Assembly: GCA_964388965.1 (NCBI GenBank)
Contig: CAYMCP010000006.1
Coordinates: 10,580 to 74,579, forward strand
DNA: 64,000 nt
Origin: Albibeggiatoa sp964388965
Lineage (GTDB): Bacteria; Pseudomonadota; Gammaproteobacteria; Beggiatoales; Beggiatoaceae
Direction of reading: 5' to 3'
A model generated the notes under the pieces. That model made no database searches. It saw only the letters and a list, made by a program, of their open reading frames with translations, and was not told where the DNA came from. Position 1 is the first letter of the stretch; each line of letters starts with the position of its first letter. Shown piece by piece: positions 29,294-39,413 of this stretch. Both the position numbers and the translations under genes were made by a program.

Positions 29294-31186
29294 TTAAATC
29301 CCTGCGGCTTTTTCAGCTAACGGCAACGTCACAATAAATTGACAGCCAACTTTTAGATTATTATTAACCTCAATTTGTCCCTGATAACGCTCCACAATGC
29401 TACGACAAATCGTCAAACCTAATCCCGTCCCTTTTACGCCGTCTGCGCGATGACTGAAAAATGGATCGAAAATTTTATCTAATTCATTTGTGCGCACCCC
29501 AACCCCCGTATCTTGAATCGAAAAAGTCAACATACCTTGTTCTTGTTCATGTAAATGTACAATCATCTCTCCCCCATGCGGCATAGCGTGAAACGCATTT
29601 TGAAATAAATTTAATACTAACATTCGCGCATCGCTTTCAGCCGCTAAAATGCGATAATCTTTCTGCGCTGGATTTTCAACCGACATGGAAATATGTTGCT
29701 GCTGACCTTCATAATTTAATAGTGACAAGGTATCATCAATGACCGTATTTAACGAAATTAATTGCGCTTGCTCAGTGCTAGTAGCAGATAATTTGAGTAA
29801 ACGTTGTGTCACATCAATGCACTTATCAATTTGTTTATCCACCACACGTAAATAATTTGACATGCGCTCACAATCAGGCGTACCGCTATCAATCTCTCGT
29901 AATGATGCCTGCAAAGCTAAACGGATTGAGGACAATGGATTATAAATTTCATGCGCTACGCCCGCTGCCAATTGCCCAACAGATGATAATTTTTGCTCGT
30001 GGGAAAATTCAAGCGTTTTAGTTAAATCACGAATCGACTCCACAATAAACAACATTTTTTGTCCATTAAATTCTACCTGCATCGGCGCAGCACACACTTC
30101 AACCGGTAATTTTTCAGTATCATTACATAAAAATTCAGTAACAATTTTCAAAGGTTCAGGATGTTTATTGATTTCATGATGAGGACATAAAACCAAAGTT
30201 GCAGGACAAGGTTGTTGACGGTGGTGGCTAGATTGATAACAGCTAGCATGAATACTAGAACCATTCTTTAAACCCAACTGCTCATGATAAGCCTTATTAG
30301 CTTGAATAATCTGAAAATCTTGATTAATCACTCGAACACCATCCGGAATTGCGTCAATTAGGGACTGTAAAAACTGGCGCTGCTCTTTCGTTTCACGCAA
30401 ACTACGTTGTAAATTTTCCGCCATTATATTCATCGAATGGGCTAATTTTCCCAACTCATCATTGCTATTATTTTCAATGCGTGTAGATAAATCTCCTGCT
30501 GCAATAGCACTCATCGCCTCCGCTAATTTTTGTATCGGCATTAAAATAAAATAGTGCATAAACCACGCGACTACCAAAATAGATAACAATACTACTAATA
30601 AACCTGCAACAATTAATGCCCAAATTCCTTGCCATGCTTTTTGTTTAATTGCGCCACCATCATAATCTACAAATAAAACACCATTAATAGGGTTGTCGTG
30701 GATCAGACCGTGACACTTAATACACTGTGGTTTATTATGTACCGGATTAATACTGCGTAATACTTCTTCACCTTTTTCATTAACGATAAATTGAGTAATA
30801 GATTGAAATATATTATTAAATTTAAAACCATTATTAGGCAATTCGCGTAAATGTTTTCCCAATAAATCAGGATTAGATGAAAAACGGATTTCTTGCATTG
30901 GATTAATAATAAAAGCATTTTTAATGTCTTCTTGTTTTCCTAAACGATTAATAATATCGCGCAATCCTTCTAAATCCTGTTTTAACATCGCATTTTCTAA
31001 AGAAGCTTGTAATAAGCGATTAATACTTGTTGAAGCAGTACTACGCTCTTGTTCTAATTGGTGATGATAAAGCTGCTTAAATAAGATTAAAAAAATAAAA
31101 GAAACTGTTACCAAGCAACCTACAATTGTAACGATGAGTTTACGTTTTAAACTTACGTTAAACCATCGCGTTATTTTACTTATCAT
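29294..31186 (-). CDS. Sensor histidine kinase with c-type heme motif and PAS domain
   Basis: This 630-residue kinase has TM1 (about 17-37), a periplasmic sensor (38-190) holding C155-I-K-C158-H159, the covalent c-type heme attachment motif CxxCH, then TM2 (188-212), HAMP, a PAS domain (about 270-385) with Cys316, Cys327 and Cys334 in a CYQSSHHRQQPC arrangement, HisKA with H412 in VAHEIYNPLSS, and HATPase with NLFQNAFHAM and GTGLGLTICRS. The heme implies sensing of redox state or a gas. There is no receiver domain and no adjacent response regulator. Confidence 0.9.
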   Translation of the reverse strand: MISKITRWFNVSLKRKLIVTIVGCLVTVSFIFLILFKQLYHHQLEQERSTASTSINRLLQASLENAMLKQDLEGLRDIINRLGKQEDIKNAFIINPMQEIRFSSNPDLLGKHLRELPNNGFKFNNIFQSITQFIVNEKGEEVLRSINPVHNKPQCIKCHGLIHDNPINGVLFVDYDGGAIKQKAWQGIWALIVAGLLVVLLSILVVAWFMHYFILMPIQKLAEAMSAIAAGDLSTRIENNSNDELGKLAHSMNIMAENLQRSLRETKEQRQFLQSLIDAIPDGVRVINQDFQIIQANKAYHEQLGLKNGSSIHASCYQSSHHRQQPCPATLVLCPHHEINKHPEPLKIVTEFLCNDTEKLPVEVCAAPMQVEFNGQKMLFIVESIRDLTKTLEFSHEQKLSSVGQLAAGVAHEIYNPLSSIRLALQASLREIDSGTPDCERMSNYLRVVDKQIDKCIDVTQRLLKLSATSTEQAQLISLNTVIDDTLSLLNYEGQQQHISMSVENPAQKDYRILAAESDARMLVLNLFQNAFHAMPHGGEMIVHLHEQEQGMLTFSIQDTGVGVRTNELDKIFDPFFSHRADGVKGTGLGLTICRSIVERYQGQIEVNNNLKVGCQFIVTLPLAEKAAGI

Positions 31187-31486
31187 TACATTTGTCCTGT
31201 TACATTTCTGCTAATGACAACTGACAAAGTATCTCAGTCTTAACTAACAAGGTGTAAAAAAGGTTTATTCAACCTAATTAACCTAAGTTTATGAAGAAAT
31301 TTTTACGATCACTTTATAAAGGTGAGTAATTTAGTCGATCATATATTTTTCGTAGATAAACTGCAATTTTGCTATGAAGGGCAGTCAATCCTAACACGCA
31401 AAAGATAAATTGATTTGGCTAAATTGAGAAACGCAATAACTATGTTAAAATCCGAACCCTTGCTAATTATCTTGTAACACAGCTCT

Positions 31487-33031
31487 ATGCCCAATAAACT
31501 ACTCAAATCTACCGCAATTGTTGGCGGTGTTACCCTCATTTCGCGCATTTTTGGATTTATTCGCGATGTGGTTATTGCGCATACGTTTGGAGCTGGCGTT
31601 GCGACTGACGCATTTTTAGTCGCATTTAAAATCCCTAACTTTATGCGTCGCTTATTTGCAGAAGGTGCGTTTTCTCAAGCATTTACCCCCGTGCTTAGCG
31701 AATATAAAACCCAGCGCGATAAACAGCAAGTACAAGATTTAGTCAATCATGTTGCAGGAAGTTTAGGCGGTTTATTAGCAATTATCACAATTATTGGTAT
31801 TTTAAGCTCCCCAATTTTAATTATTATTTTTGCGCCCGGTTTTCTGCATCAACCTGACAAATATCAATTAACGGCAGACATGCTTAAACTGACTTTCCCA
31901 TATTTATTTTTTATAGCCCTAACCGCGTTCGCAGGTAGTGTATTAAACACGTATGGAAAATTTGCGATACCTGCATTTACACCCGTTTTATTAAATATTT
32001 GTATGATTGGAGCGGCTTTGTTTTTAGCACCCTATTTTGAACAACCCATCATGGCTTTAGCATTAGGCGTATTTATTGCCGGTATCGTACAGCTTTGTTT
32101 TCAAATACCTTTTTTATATCATCTAGGACTTATCCCACATCCAAAATTTAACTTAAAACATGAAGGTGTAATACGAATTCACCGTTTAATGTTACCTGCT
32201 TTATTTGGCGTATCCGTATCACAAATTAACTTATTATTCGATACATTATTGGCTTCGTTTTTAATTACAGGTAGTGTATCATGGCTTTACTACTCAGATC
32301 GTTTAATGGAGTTTCCAGTTGGTGTTTTTGGTTTAGCCTTAGCAACCGTAATTTTGCCAAATTTATCTAAATTAATAGCTAAACAAGATATTCAAGCATT
32401 TGAAGCAACAATAGATTGGGCATTGCGCTGGGTATTTTTAATTGCCATACCCTGCACGTTTGGCTTAGTGACTTTGGCGGTACCGACTTTGATTACATTA
32501 TTTTATGGTGGTGAATTTACCACTCACGATATTAAACAGGCTTCACATAGTTTAATCGCCTATGCTATTGGTTTAACAGGCTTTGTATTAATTAAAGTGT
32601 TAGCCTCTGGGTTTTATTCACGTCAGGATACGAAAACACCAGTAAAAGTAGCTGTCATAGCGATGCTATCGAATATGTTATTAAATTTGATTTTTATTTA
32701 TCCACTAAAACATGTTGGTTTAGCCTTAGCCACCTCAATTGCCGCATTAATTAATGCAATTTTACTATATTATTATTTACGTCAACAAAATGTATTCACG
32801 CCATTAGCAGGCTGGTATCATTTTTTATTAAGAATTGGAGCAGCGACTGCATTGATGGCAATCATTTTGGCATGGGGCAGAGGCTCATTAGAGCAATGGC
32901 TTACCATGTCGTCGTTTGAGCGTGTCATAAACTTATTTGTGTGGATAAGTATAGGTGCGATCAGTTATTTTGCTAGTTTATTTGTATTTGGGATGCGTTT
33001 GCATCATATTCATAATCCACTTGTTAAATAA
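31487..33031 (+). CDS. murJ: Lipid II flippase MurJ
   Basis: MurJ moves lipid II across the inner membrane for peptidoglycan synthesis. The 514-residue protein has about 14 helices and opens LLKSTAIVGGVTLISRIFGF, then IRDVVIAHTFGAGVATDAF and MRRLFAEGAFSQAFTPVLSE, blocks conserved in MurJ with the central-cavity Arg residues. It is complete. The TraB/GumN gene follows 10 bp after the stop and is probably co-transcribed. The 300 bp upstream hold no other gene. Confidence 0.94.
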   Translation: MPNKLLKSTAIVGGVTLISRIFGFIRDVVIAHTFGAGVATDAFLVAFKIPNFMRRLFAEGAFSQAFTPVLSEYKTQRDKQQVQDLVNHVAGSLGGLLAIITIIGILSSPILIIIFAPGFLHQPDKYQLTADMLKLTFPYLFFIALTAFAGSVLNTYGKFAIPAFTPVLLNICMIGAALFLAPYFEQPIMALALGVFIAGIVQLCFQIPFLYHLGLIPHPKFNLKHEGVIRIHRLMLPALFGVSVSQINLLFDTLLASFLITGSVSWLYYSDRLMEFPVGVFGLALATVILPNLSKLIAKQDIQAFEATIDWALRWVFLIAIPCTFGLVTLAVPTLITLFYGGEFTTHDIKQASHSLIAYAIGLTGFVLIKVLASGFYSRQDTKTPVKVAVIAMLSNMLLNLIFIYPLKHVGLALATSIAALINAILLYYYLRQQNVFTPLAGWYHFLLRIGAATALMAIILAWGRGSLEQWLTMSSFERVINLFVWISIGAISYFASLFVFGMRLHHIHNPLVK

Positions 33032-33041
33032 AGAGGTCATT

Positions 33042-33911
33042 ATGCTACGTTTATTTTTATGTCAATTTATTATTTTTTTGCTAATTTTTTCGCCATTAAG
33101 CCATGCAGATCAGCAAATAGGCTTGTTATGGAAAATAGAAAAATCCGGTTACGATCCTAGTTTTTTACTGGGCACAATTCACTCCGAAGACCCACGTATT
33201 TTAAACTTACCCAAACCCATTCAAAAACGTTATGATGATGCGAAAAGCGTTACGATTGAAGTAGCGATCAATTTATCGACTTTGTTTAAAAGTATTTTTG
33301 CTATGTATTTACCAGCAGGACAAACGTTAGATAAAATGATTAAACCTCAAAAATATCAACAACTTGTTGCAGAATTACAAGATTATGGTGTGCCTGAAAT
33401 TGCAGTAAAAACAATTAAACCTTCCGCGTTAATGATGGTATTGAGTACGCCTAAATCAAAAGATGGGCAAGTTTTAGATATGATGTTGTATTTTAACGCA
33501 AAAGCACAAGGTAAACCTGTTTACGGGCTTGAGACCATCGAGGAACAAATTGCAATTTTTGACACTCTACCTTTAGATGAGCAAATTATTCTGTTAGAAG
33601 AAAGTTTAGAACAACTCGGAAATATGCCAAATATATTGGAAACGATGCACCAATTGTATTTAGCGCGCAATTTAACTGAAATTATGCAATTCAGTGAAAA
33701 TTATATGAGTAGCAAAGAAAATCAACCTATTGTGGATAAATTTATGGCATATATTGTCGATCAGCGCAACATGAAGATGTTGGAACGGATGAAACCGCGT
33801 TTACGTGAGGGTCATGCTTTTATTGCAGTGGGTGCATTGCATTTGCCCGGAGAGCGCGGTCTATTGAAATTGCTAGAGCAAGAAGGATTTAACGTTAAAT
33901 CAATCTACTAG
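33042..33911 (+). CDS. TraB/GumN family protein, exported
   Basis: The start at 33042 is chosen because AGAGG lies just upstream and the protein opens with a signal peptide (MLRLFLCQFIIFLLIFSPLSHAD). An earlier in-frame ATG would overlap murJ. The 289 residues carry the family's conserved FLLGTIHSEDPRIL near the N-terminus, GKPVYGLETIEEQ in the middle and a terminal FIAVGALHLPGERGLLKLL. The paired GxxH and GxLHL motifs suggest a metal-dependent peptidase-like fold. Biological role is not established. It is operonic with murJ. Confidence 0.87.
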   Translation: MLRLFLCQFIIFLLIFSPLSHADQQIGLLWKIEKSGYDPSFLLGTIHSEDPRILNLPKPIQKRYDDAKSVTIEVAINLSTLFKSIFAMYLPAGQTLDKMIKPQKYQQLVAELQDYGVPEIAVKTIKPSALMMVLSTPKSKDGQVLDMMLYFNAKAQGKPVYGLETIEEQIAIFDTLPLDEQIILLEESLEQLGNMPNILETMHQLYLARNLTEIMQFSENYMSSKENQPIVDKFMAYIVDQRNMKMLERMKPRLREGHAFIAVGALHLPGERGLLKLLEQEGFNVKSIY

Positions 33912-33952
33912 TTTATTAATCATACAAAAGTTAATTTAATGCGTAAAATGAG

Positions 33953-34645
33953 TTAAAAATTCAACTGTAATATTTCTAACAATTTTTGCGCATATTTTCC
34001 CGAAACTTTAAATAAAATGATTCGTTGTTCAGGTAAGCAACGCACGATACCTTGATAGCCATTTTCATTAAAACCGACTAACGCTAAATTTTCGTAATCA
34101 ATTTCAAAATTACGGGCAAACCCTGAATTACGCAAAGCCGTTTCGCCACGCTCTAAACACGCCCCCCGACTCAGTAAACTATCTTGCCAAGTTTTAGCTG
34201 TATCACCAGAATAATTAGTGTTCGATTTCGCCATAGGGGCGACGATTTGAATATCGCTGGACGGCGCGGGTGCAATGCTAGACTCACTGATAGGCGTAAA
34301 ATGTTTTTGAATCGTAAGGCGTAAATTTTGTGCTTTCGATTTAATTGTTGCAGTGGTGTTAGCGACGACGACGACTACAAAAACATTTTGACTCTCAATA
34401 CATCTTACTACTGCTTTGTATTTATAATCATTACCTTCATTAAATGCAGCAAATAAGTTATCACCCGCTGGCATGAATTTTTTAAAACCATCCTCTTGTA
34501 ATACCGCCTTACTTGCAGAAAGACAAGCTTGATTTGTGAATGATAAATTTTTCCCAATACTAACAGATAGATAAGGTGGAGCTGCGTAGCTCGATAGGGA
34601 ATACAAGCACAGTGTGAATCCAAATAAATAATAAAAATACTTCAT
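33953..34645 (-). CDS. Exported protein with two similar halves
   Basis: I recognise no named family. The 230-residue protein has a signal peptide (MKYFYYLFGFTLCLYSLSSYAA). The halves resemble each other: NQACLSASKAVLQEDGF followed by FNEGNDYKYKAVVRC in the first, and RGACLERGETALRNSGF followed by FNENGYQGIVRC in the second. Each half has one Cys at its start and one in VRC, so each could form its own disulfide. A Pro/Ser/Ala-rich linker joins them. It converges with the TraB/GumN gene and has no obvious partners. Confidence 0.65.
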   Translation of the reverse strand: MKYFYYLFGFTLCLYSLSSYAAPPYLSVSIGKNLSFTNQACLSASKAVLQEDGFKKFMPAGDNLFAAFNEGNDYKYKAVVRCIESQNVFVVVVVANTTATIKSKAQNLRLTIQKHFTPISESSIAPAPSSDIQIVAPMAKSNTNYSGDTAKTWQDSLLSRGACLERGETALRNSGFARNFEIDYENLALVGFNENGYQGIVRCLPEQRIILFKVSGKYAQKLLEILQLNF

Positions 34646-34849
34646 GTTGGTTTCCTCGCTATCACGTCACATATTAGTCATCTTGACTTAGTGGTGACAT
34701 ACAAAAAGGTGGTTTTTCATTCAACATTATGTTGAACAGCTTATAGTGAGTCAAAAACGTCAATTTTTTAGCATATATTGGGCGACTAAGCTAAATTAGT
34801 ACCAATTGCCATATTTAAGACATATTTCAACCTTATTTTTGTCCAAAAC

Positions 34850-34922
34850 AGGCGTGAAAAATTAATTTTGCATTCCTTTAATTAAAAAAAGTATGAAAAA
34901 TTAACTTACCACTCCTTTAATG
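34850..34922. repeat. Two diverged copies of the island repeat downstream of metH
   Basis: Two tandem stretches of about 37 bp, each with GTGAAAAATTAATTTTGCA-like sequence ending in ACTCCTTTAAT or ATTCCTTTAAT, adjoin the metH stop. They resemble the AAAATAAATTTTGCACTCCT arm of the palindromes at 50.5-51.4 kb and may be older copies. Confidence 0.4.
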
Positions 34923-34923
34923 A

Positions 34924-37900
34924 TCAATAAGCAATCACAGGCGCAAGCCAACGTTCAGCCTCTTCAATACTCATATTTTTGCGCCGCGCATAGCTTTCCA
35001 CTTGATCTTTTTCTATTTTTCCAATACCAAAATATTGCGCTTTTGGGTGGGAAAAATACCAACCCGACACCGAAGCCGTTGGTAACATTGCAAAACTTTC
35101 CGTCAGTATCATACCAATTTTTTGCTCTACTTCTAACAATTCCCACAACAAAGCTTTTTCGGTATGGTCTGGGCAAGCGGGATAACCCGCAGCAGGACGA
35201 ATACCTTGATATTTTTCAGCAATTAATTCATCATTAGTCAACTGCTCGTCCGCAGCATAACCCCAAAATTCGGTACGCACTCGTTGATGCAAACGCTCTG
35301 CGAATGCCTCTGCCAAACGGTCAGCCAAGGCTTTGAGCAAAATACTATTATAATCATCATGTTCTGCTTCAAAAACAGCTAATTTTTGTTCGATATTTCC
35401 ACCAGCAGTACAAGCAAAAACACCTAAATAATCAGCCATTTCACCTTTTGGCGCAATAAAATCAGTTAAACACATATTTGGTCTATCCGTTTTTGCCAAT
35501 TGTTGACGTAAATGATGCAAAGTCATTTTAACTTCAGTGCGCTGCTCATTATCGTACAATTCGATGTCATCATCATTAACGCTATTTGCCGGAAAAAAAC
35601 CAATAACTGCTTTTGCTGTCAACCACTGCTCTGCAATAATTTTATCTAACATCTCTTGTGCATCATTAAATAATTTACGTGCCTCAGTACCGACAACAGC
35701 ATCATCTAAGATTTTTGGATAACGTCCGGCTAATTCCCAAGATTGAAAAAATGGTGTCCAGTCAATACATTGACGTAATTCAGCCAAATTGTAGGTTTCA
35801 AAAACTTTAGTGCCTAAAAAACTTGGTTTTATTGGCTGATAAGTTGCCCAATCTGTTTGCAATTTATTTTCCCTGGCTTGGGATAAAGTAAACTTTTTAG
35901 ATTGTTTTTTCTTATTTTCGCGGTCAGTGCGCACTTTTTCATATTCAGCCGCAATTTTTTCTGCATAAGCCACCTTTAGATCAGGCGATAATAAACTTTG
36001 TGACACACCAACTGCACGAGAGGCATCTTGTACATAAACTACTGGATGTTGATAATTGGGTGCGATTTTAACCGCAGTGTGTACTTTAGAGGTCGTTGCA
36101 CCACCAATTAACAAAGGAATATCAAAGCCTTGACGTTGCATCTCTTTAGCAAGATGTACCATTTCATCCAGTGATGGCGTGATTAAACCTGAAAGCCCGA
36201 TAATATCACATTTTTTATCACGCGCAGTTTGTAAAATTTTCTCCGCAGGCACCATCACACCAATGTCTATCACTTCAAAATTATTACACTGCAATACTAC
36301 ACCAACGATGTTTTTACCAATATCATGTACATCACCTTTAACGGTAGCCATTAAAATTCTACCATTATTTTCAATTTTGCAACCGTCGCCTTTTTCTTCC
36401 TCAATGTAAGGCATTAAATATGCGACAGCCTTTTTCATGACACGGGCAGATTTAACGACTTGAGGCAAAAACATTTTTCCTTCACCAAATAAATCACCGA
36501 CCACATTCATACCATCCATTAAAGGACCTTCAATTACATGTAATGGGCGTTCGGCTTGTAAGCGTGCTTCCTCTGTATCTTCATCAATAAAATCTGTTAT
36601 ACCTTTGACTAGTGCGTGTTCCAAACGTTTATTGACATTCCAGCTACGCCATTCTAAATCTTGTTGATTTATCTTAACTTTTCCATCACCTTTATACTCA
36701 TCAGCCACGTCTAATAAACGTTCAGTCGCATCATCACGACGGTTTAAAATGACATCTTCAACCCGTTCACGTAATTCTTGTGGCAAATCCTCATAAATTG
36801 CAAGTTGTCCTGCATTAACAATTCCCATATCCATACCTTCTTTAATCGCATAGTAAAGGAATACCGAATGAATTGCTTCACGCACTGGATTATTGCCACG
36901 AAATGAAAATGAAACATTAGACACGCCACCAGAAATCATTGCATAAGGTAAGCTTTGTTTAATTTCACGTACAGCTTCAATAAAATCAACAGCATAGTTA
37001 TTATGCTCTTCAATTCCCGTTGCAACTGCAAAGATATTAGGATCAAAAATAATGTCTTCAGGTGCAAATTCGACTTGTTCAGTTAAAATTTTGTAAGAAC
37101 GGGTACAAATTTCTAATTTTCTAGCTTTAGTATCAGCTTGTCCTACTTCATCAAATGCCATGACCACTGCCGCCGCACCATAACGTTTAATGAGTTTAGC
37201 TTGTTCAATAAATTTTTCTTCACCTTCTTTCATTGAAATAGAATTAACGATTGATTTGCCTTGTACACACTGTAAACCTGCTTCTAATACTTCCCATTTT
37301 GACGAGTCAATCATAATTGGTACGCGGGCAATATCTGGTTCAGAACCAATTAAATTCAAGAATTTAACCATGACTGCTTTAGAGTCAAGTAGTCCTTCAT
37401 CCACATTGATGTCAACAATTTGCGCCCCATTTTCGACTTGGTTGCGTGCCACATCTAGGGATTTTTCATAATCTTCATTAACGATTAATTTCTTAAATCG
37501 CGCCGAACCTGTAACGTTGGTACGTTCACCGACGTTGACAAAATTCATCGTACTGTCAATATTGAATGGCTCTAAACCAGATAATTTACAGATTTTAGGC
37601 ACTTTAGGAATGTTACGCGGTGGGTATTTTTCAACCACTTCTTTAATGGCTTTAATGTGTGATGGTGTTGTACCACAGCAACCACCAATAATATTTAATA
37701 AACCATTTGCCGCCCAGCCTTCAATTTCTTTTGCCATCGCTTCGGGACTTTCATCATATTCGCCGAATTCATTCGGTAAACCTGCATTAGGGTGGGCAGA
37801 AACGTGAGTATCGGCAATACGGGACAATTCTTCAATATATTGACGTAATTCTTTCGCGCCTAATGCGCAGTTTAAGCCGATTGAAATGGGTTTTGCGTGA

Positions 37901-38598
37901 CGTAGAGAATTCCAAAAAGCTTCAGTTGTTTGACCTGATAATGTACGTCCTGATGCATCGGTAATTGTGCCTGAAATCATGATAGGACAGCGTTTATTTG
38001 GATATTCATCAAAATATTTTTCTACCGCAAAAATAGCGGCTTTTGCATTTAAAGTATCAAAAATGGTTTCAATGAGGATTAAATCGGTACCACCCTCTAT
38101 AAGTCCTTGAGTAGATTCATAATAAATATTTACTAATTCATTAAAAGTGATATTACGTTTACCCGGATCGTTGACATCGGGAGAAATTGAACAGGTTTTA
38201 CTAGTTGGTCCTAAAATACCGGCAACAAAACGTGGTTTATCAGGTGTTTGTGCGGTCATTTCAGCGCAGGCTTGTTTAGCGAGTTTGGCAGATTCTACAT
38301 TGATTTCATAGGTTAAATCTTCCATCGCATAATCTGCCATTGAAACACGATTTGCATTAAATGTATTGGCTTCAATAATATCAGCACCTGCTTGAAGATA
38401 TTTAATGTGAATTTCTTTAATGATAGCAGGTTGTGTGAGAGAAAGTAAATCGTTGTTACCTTTGAGATCGGTGTGCCAATCTTTGAAGCGTTCGCCGCGA
38501 TAATCGGCTTCTTGTAGTTTGTAGCTTTGAATCATGGTGCCCATAGCACCGTCGAGGATTAGGATGCGGTTTTGAAGCAATTGTTGAATTGTTGGCAT
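34924..38598 (-). CDS. metH: Cobalamin-dependent methionine synthase MetH
   Basis: MetH transfers a methyl group from methyltetrahydrofolate to homocysteine through methylcobalamin. The 1224-residue protein is full length with all modules: homocysteine domain (1-325) with zinc Cys in GLNCALGA and NIIGGCCGTTP, pterin domain (about 350-620, NVGERTNVTGSARFK), cap and B12 domain with the cobalt-binding GDVHDIGKNIVG (His near 757), and the C-terminal SAM reactivation domain ending SHPKAQYFGIGKI. It has no adjacent metabolic neighbours, and no cobalamin or SAH riboswitch was recognised upstream. Confidence 0.96.
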   Translation of the reverse strand: MPTIQQLLQNRILILDGAMGTMIQSYKLQEADYRGERFKDWHTDLKGNNDLLSLTQPAIIKEIHIKYLQAGADIIEANTFNANRVSMADYAMEDLTYEINVESAKLAKQACAEMTAQTPDKPRFVAGILGPTSKTCSISPDVNDPGKRNITFNELVNIYYESTQGLIEGGTDLILIETIFDTLNAKAAIFAVEKYFDEYPNKRCPIMISGTITDASGRTLSGQTTEAFWNSLRHAKPISIGLNCALGAKELRQYIEELSRIADTHVSAHPNAGLPNEFGEYDESPEAMAKEIEGWAANGLLNIIGGCCGTTPSHIKAIKEVVEKYPPRNIPKVPKICKLSGLEPFNIDSTMNFVNVGERTNVTGSARFKKLIVNEDYEKSLDVARNQVENGAQIVDINVDEGLLDSKAVMVKFLNLIGSEPDIARVPIMIDSSKWEVLEAGLQCVQGKSIVNSISMKEGEEKFIEQAKLIKRYGAAAVVMAFDEVGQADTKARKLEICTRSYKILTEQVEFAPEDIIFDPNIFAVATGIEEHNNYAVDFIEAVREIKQSLPYAMISGGVSNVSFSFRGNNPVREAIHSVFLYYAIKEGMDMGIVNAGQLAIYEDLPQELRERVEDVILNRRDDATERLLDVADEYKGDGKVKINQQDLEWRSWNVNKRLEHALVKGITDFIDEDTEEARLQAERPLHVIEGPLMDGMNVVGDLFGEGKMFLPQVVKSARVMKKAVAYLMPYIEEEKGDGCKIENNGRILMATVKGDVHDIGKNIVGVVLQCNNFEVIDIGVMVPAEKILQTARDKKCDIIGLSGLITPSLDEMVHLAKEMQRQGFDIPLLIGGATTSKVHTAVKIAPNYQHPVVYVQDASRAVGVSQSLLSPDLKVAYAEKIAAEYEKVRTDRENKKKQSKKFTLSQARENKLQTDWATYQPIKPSFLGTKVFETYNLAELRQCIDWTPFFQSWELAGRYPKILDDAVVGTEARKLFNDAQEMLDKIIAEQWLTAKAVIGFFPANSVNDDDIELYDNEQRTEVKMTLHHLRQQLAKTDRPNMCLTDFIAPKGEMADYLGVFACTAGGNIEQKLAVFEAEHDDYNSILLKALADRLAEAFAERLHQRVRTEFWGYAADEQLTNDELIAEKYQGIRPAAGYPACPDHTEKALLWELLEVEQKIGMILTESFAMLPTASVSGWYFSHPKAQYFGIGKIEKDQVESYARRKNMSIEEAERWLAPVIAY

Positions 38599-39413
38599 TG
38601 AGAAGACCTAGTATCTATACTTTTGTATCAAACTTTACATTATAACAAGAAAGGAGGTTATTATTCAAAATATAATATTTTCAATTATTTATATGTATGA
38701 TCTTAATTTAGCAGCATACCGTGATCCAGTGTATCTTGTATATTCTTTTTGTGCGAAACTGCAAAGAATAACAAAAATCACTATTTTAACAATTATAATA
38801 TGCTTTTTTTAATTAATTATAAGTTTATAAAAAATGATCCTTTGCAACCTTTACTTATGGAAACAAAGTTAAATGAATTTGCTATTTACGCTTAATCATC
38901 AACACCTTGTTCACCGACGGCAATGAAGCCTAGCGGAATCGTCACCCTTGTATAATGCCTTGTTGCGCGCTATATGACACTCACTGCTCAAGTAGCATTA
39001 ATTGTTCTTGCCGCTCTTCCTCTTGAAGCTCATAAGGCGAAATATTTTAATTAGTGTGGGCGTTACGCGGTTGAAGTATAATTAATTTTATTAAACTATT
39101 CTAAATTAGTATAAAAATATAACCCTTTGAATAGAATAAATTTTTATTTGAACTACGTTACTCCTAATTTCAATATCCTCGCCACTAAACTTGCATAACA
39201 GGGTGAAGTAAACTATTTACATCTAGTTGGCTACAATATAGTAGAATTGTGTTAGTCTCGTCCATGAATAATTGGTGAACAAGTGGACAAAAAGTTGTGG
39301 ATTTATGCTCTTTACTTTTTAACCTATTTGCCAATCTTTGGCGAAAATATGATTAAAGTATGATTTATGACATAAATTCAATTGTTCAGGGGACATTTTT
39401 GGAAAAATAAAAC
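38599..39413. other. 815-bp region without a clear gene
   Basis: This is the divergent space between metH and the giant kinase. It contains an AAGGAGG box about 50 bp above metH, an 18-20 residue open scrap on the minus strand at about 38981-39046, and a 47-bp stretch at 39125-39171 also found near 56497. No riboswitch, RNA gene or intact reading frame was identified. Confidence 0.4.
39125..39171 (+). repeat. Dispersed ~47-bp repeat, copy 1
   Basis: CTTTGAATAGA, TTTATTTGAACT and CTAATT occur in this order and spacing here and at 56497-56543, with roughly 85 percent identity by eye. Both copies lie in non-coding DNA. Confidence 0.45.

Noticed and set aside
38599..38700. Cobalamin or SAH riboswitch upstream of metH
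   Set aside because: No B12-box-like GCCACTG core or SAH-type fold could be made out in the short AT-rich leader.
38981..39046. Minus-strand open scrap ISPYELQEEERQEQLMLLEQ
   Set aside because: Only 21 codons, with a stop just before it. It may be the end of a decayed gene but no family could be named.
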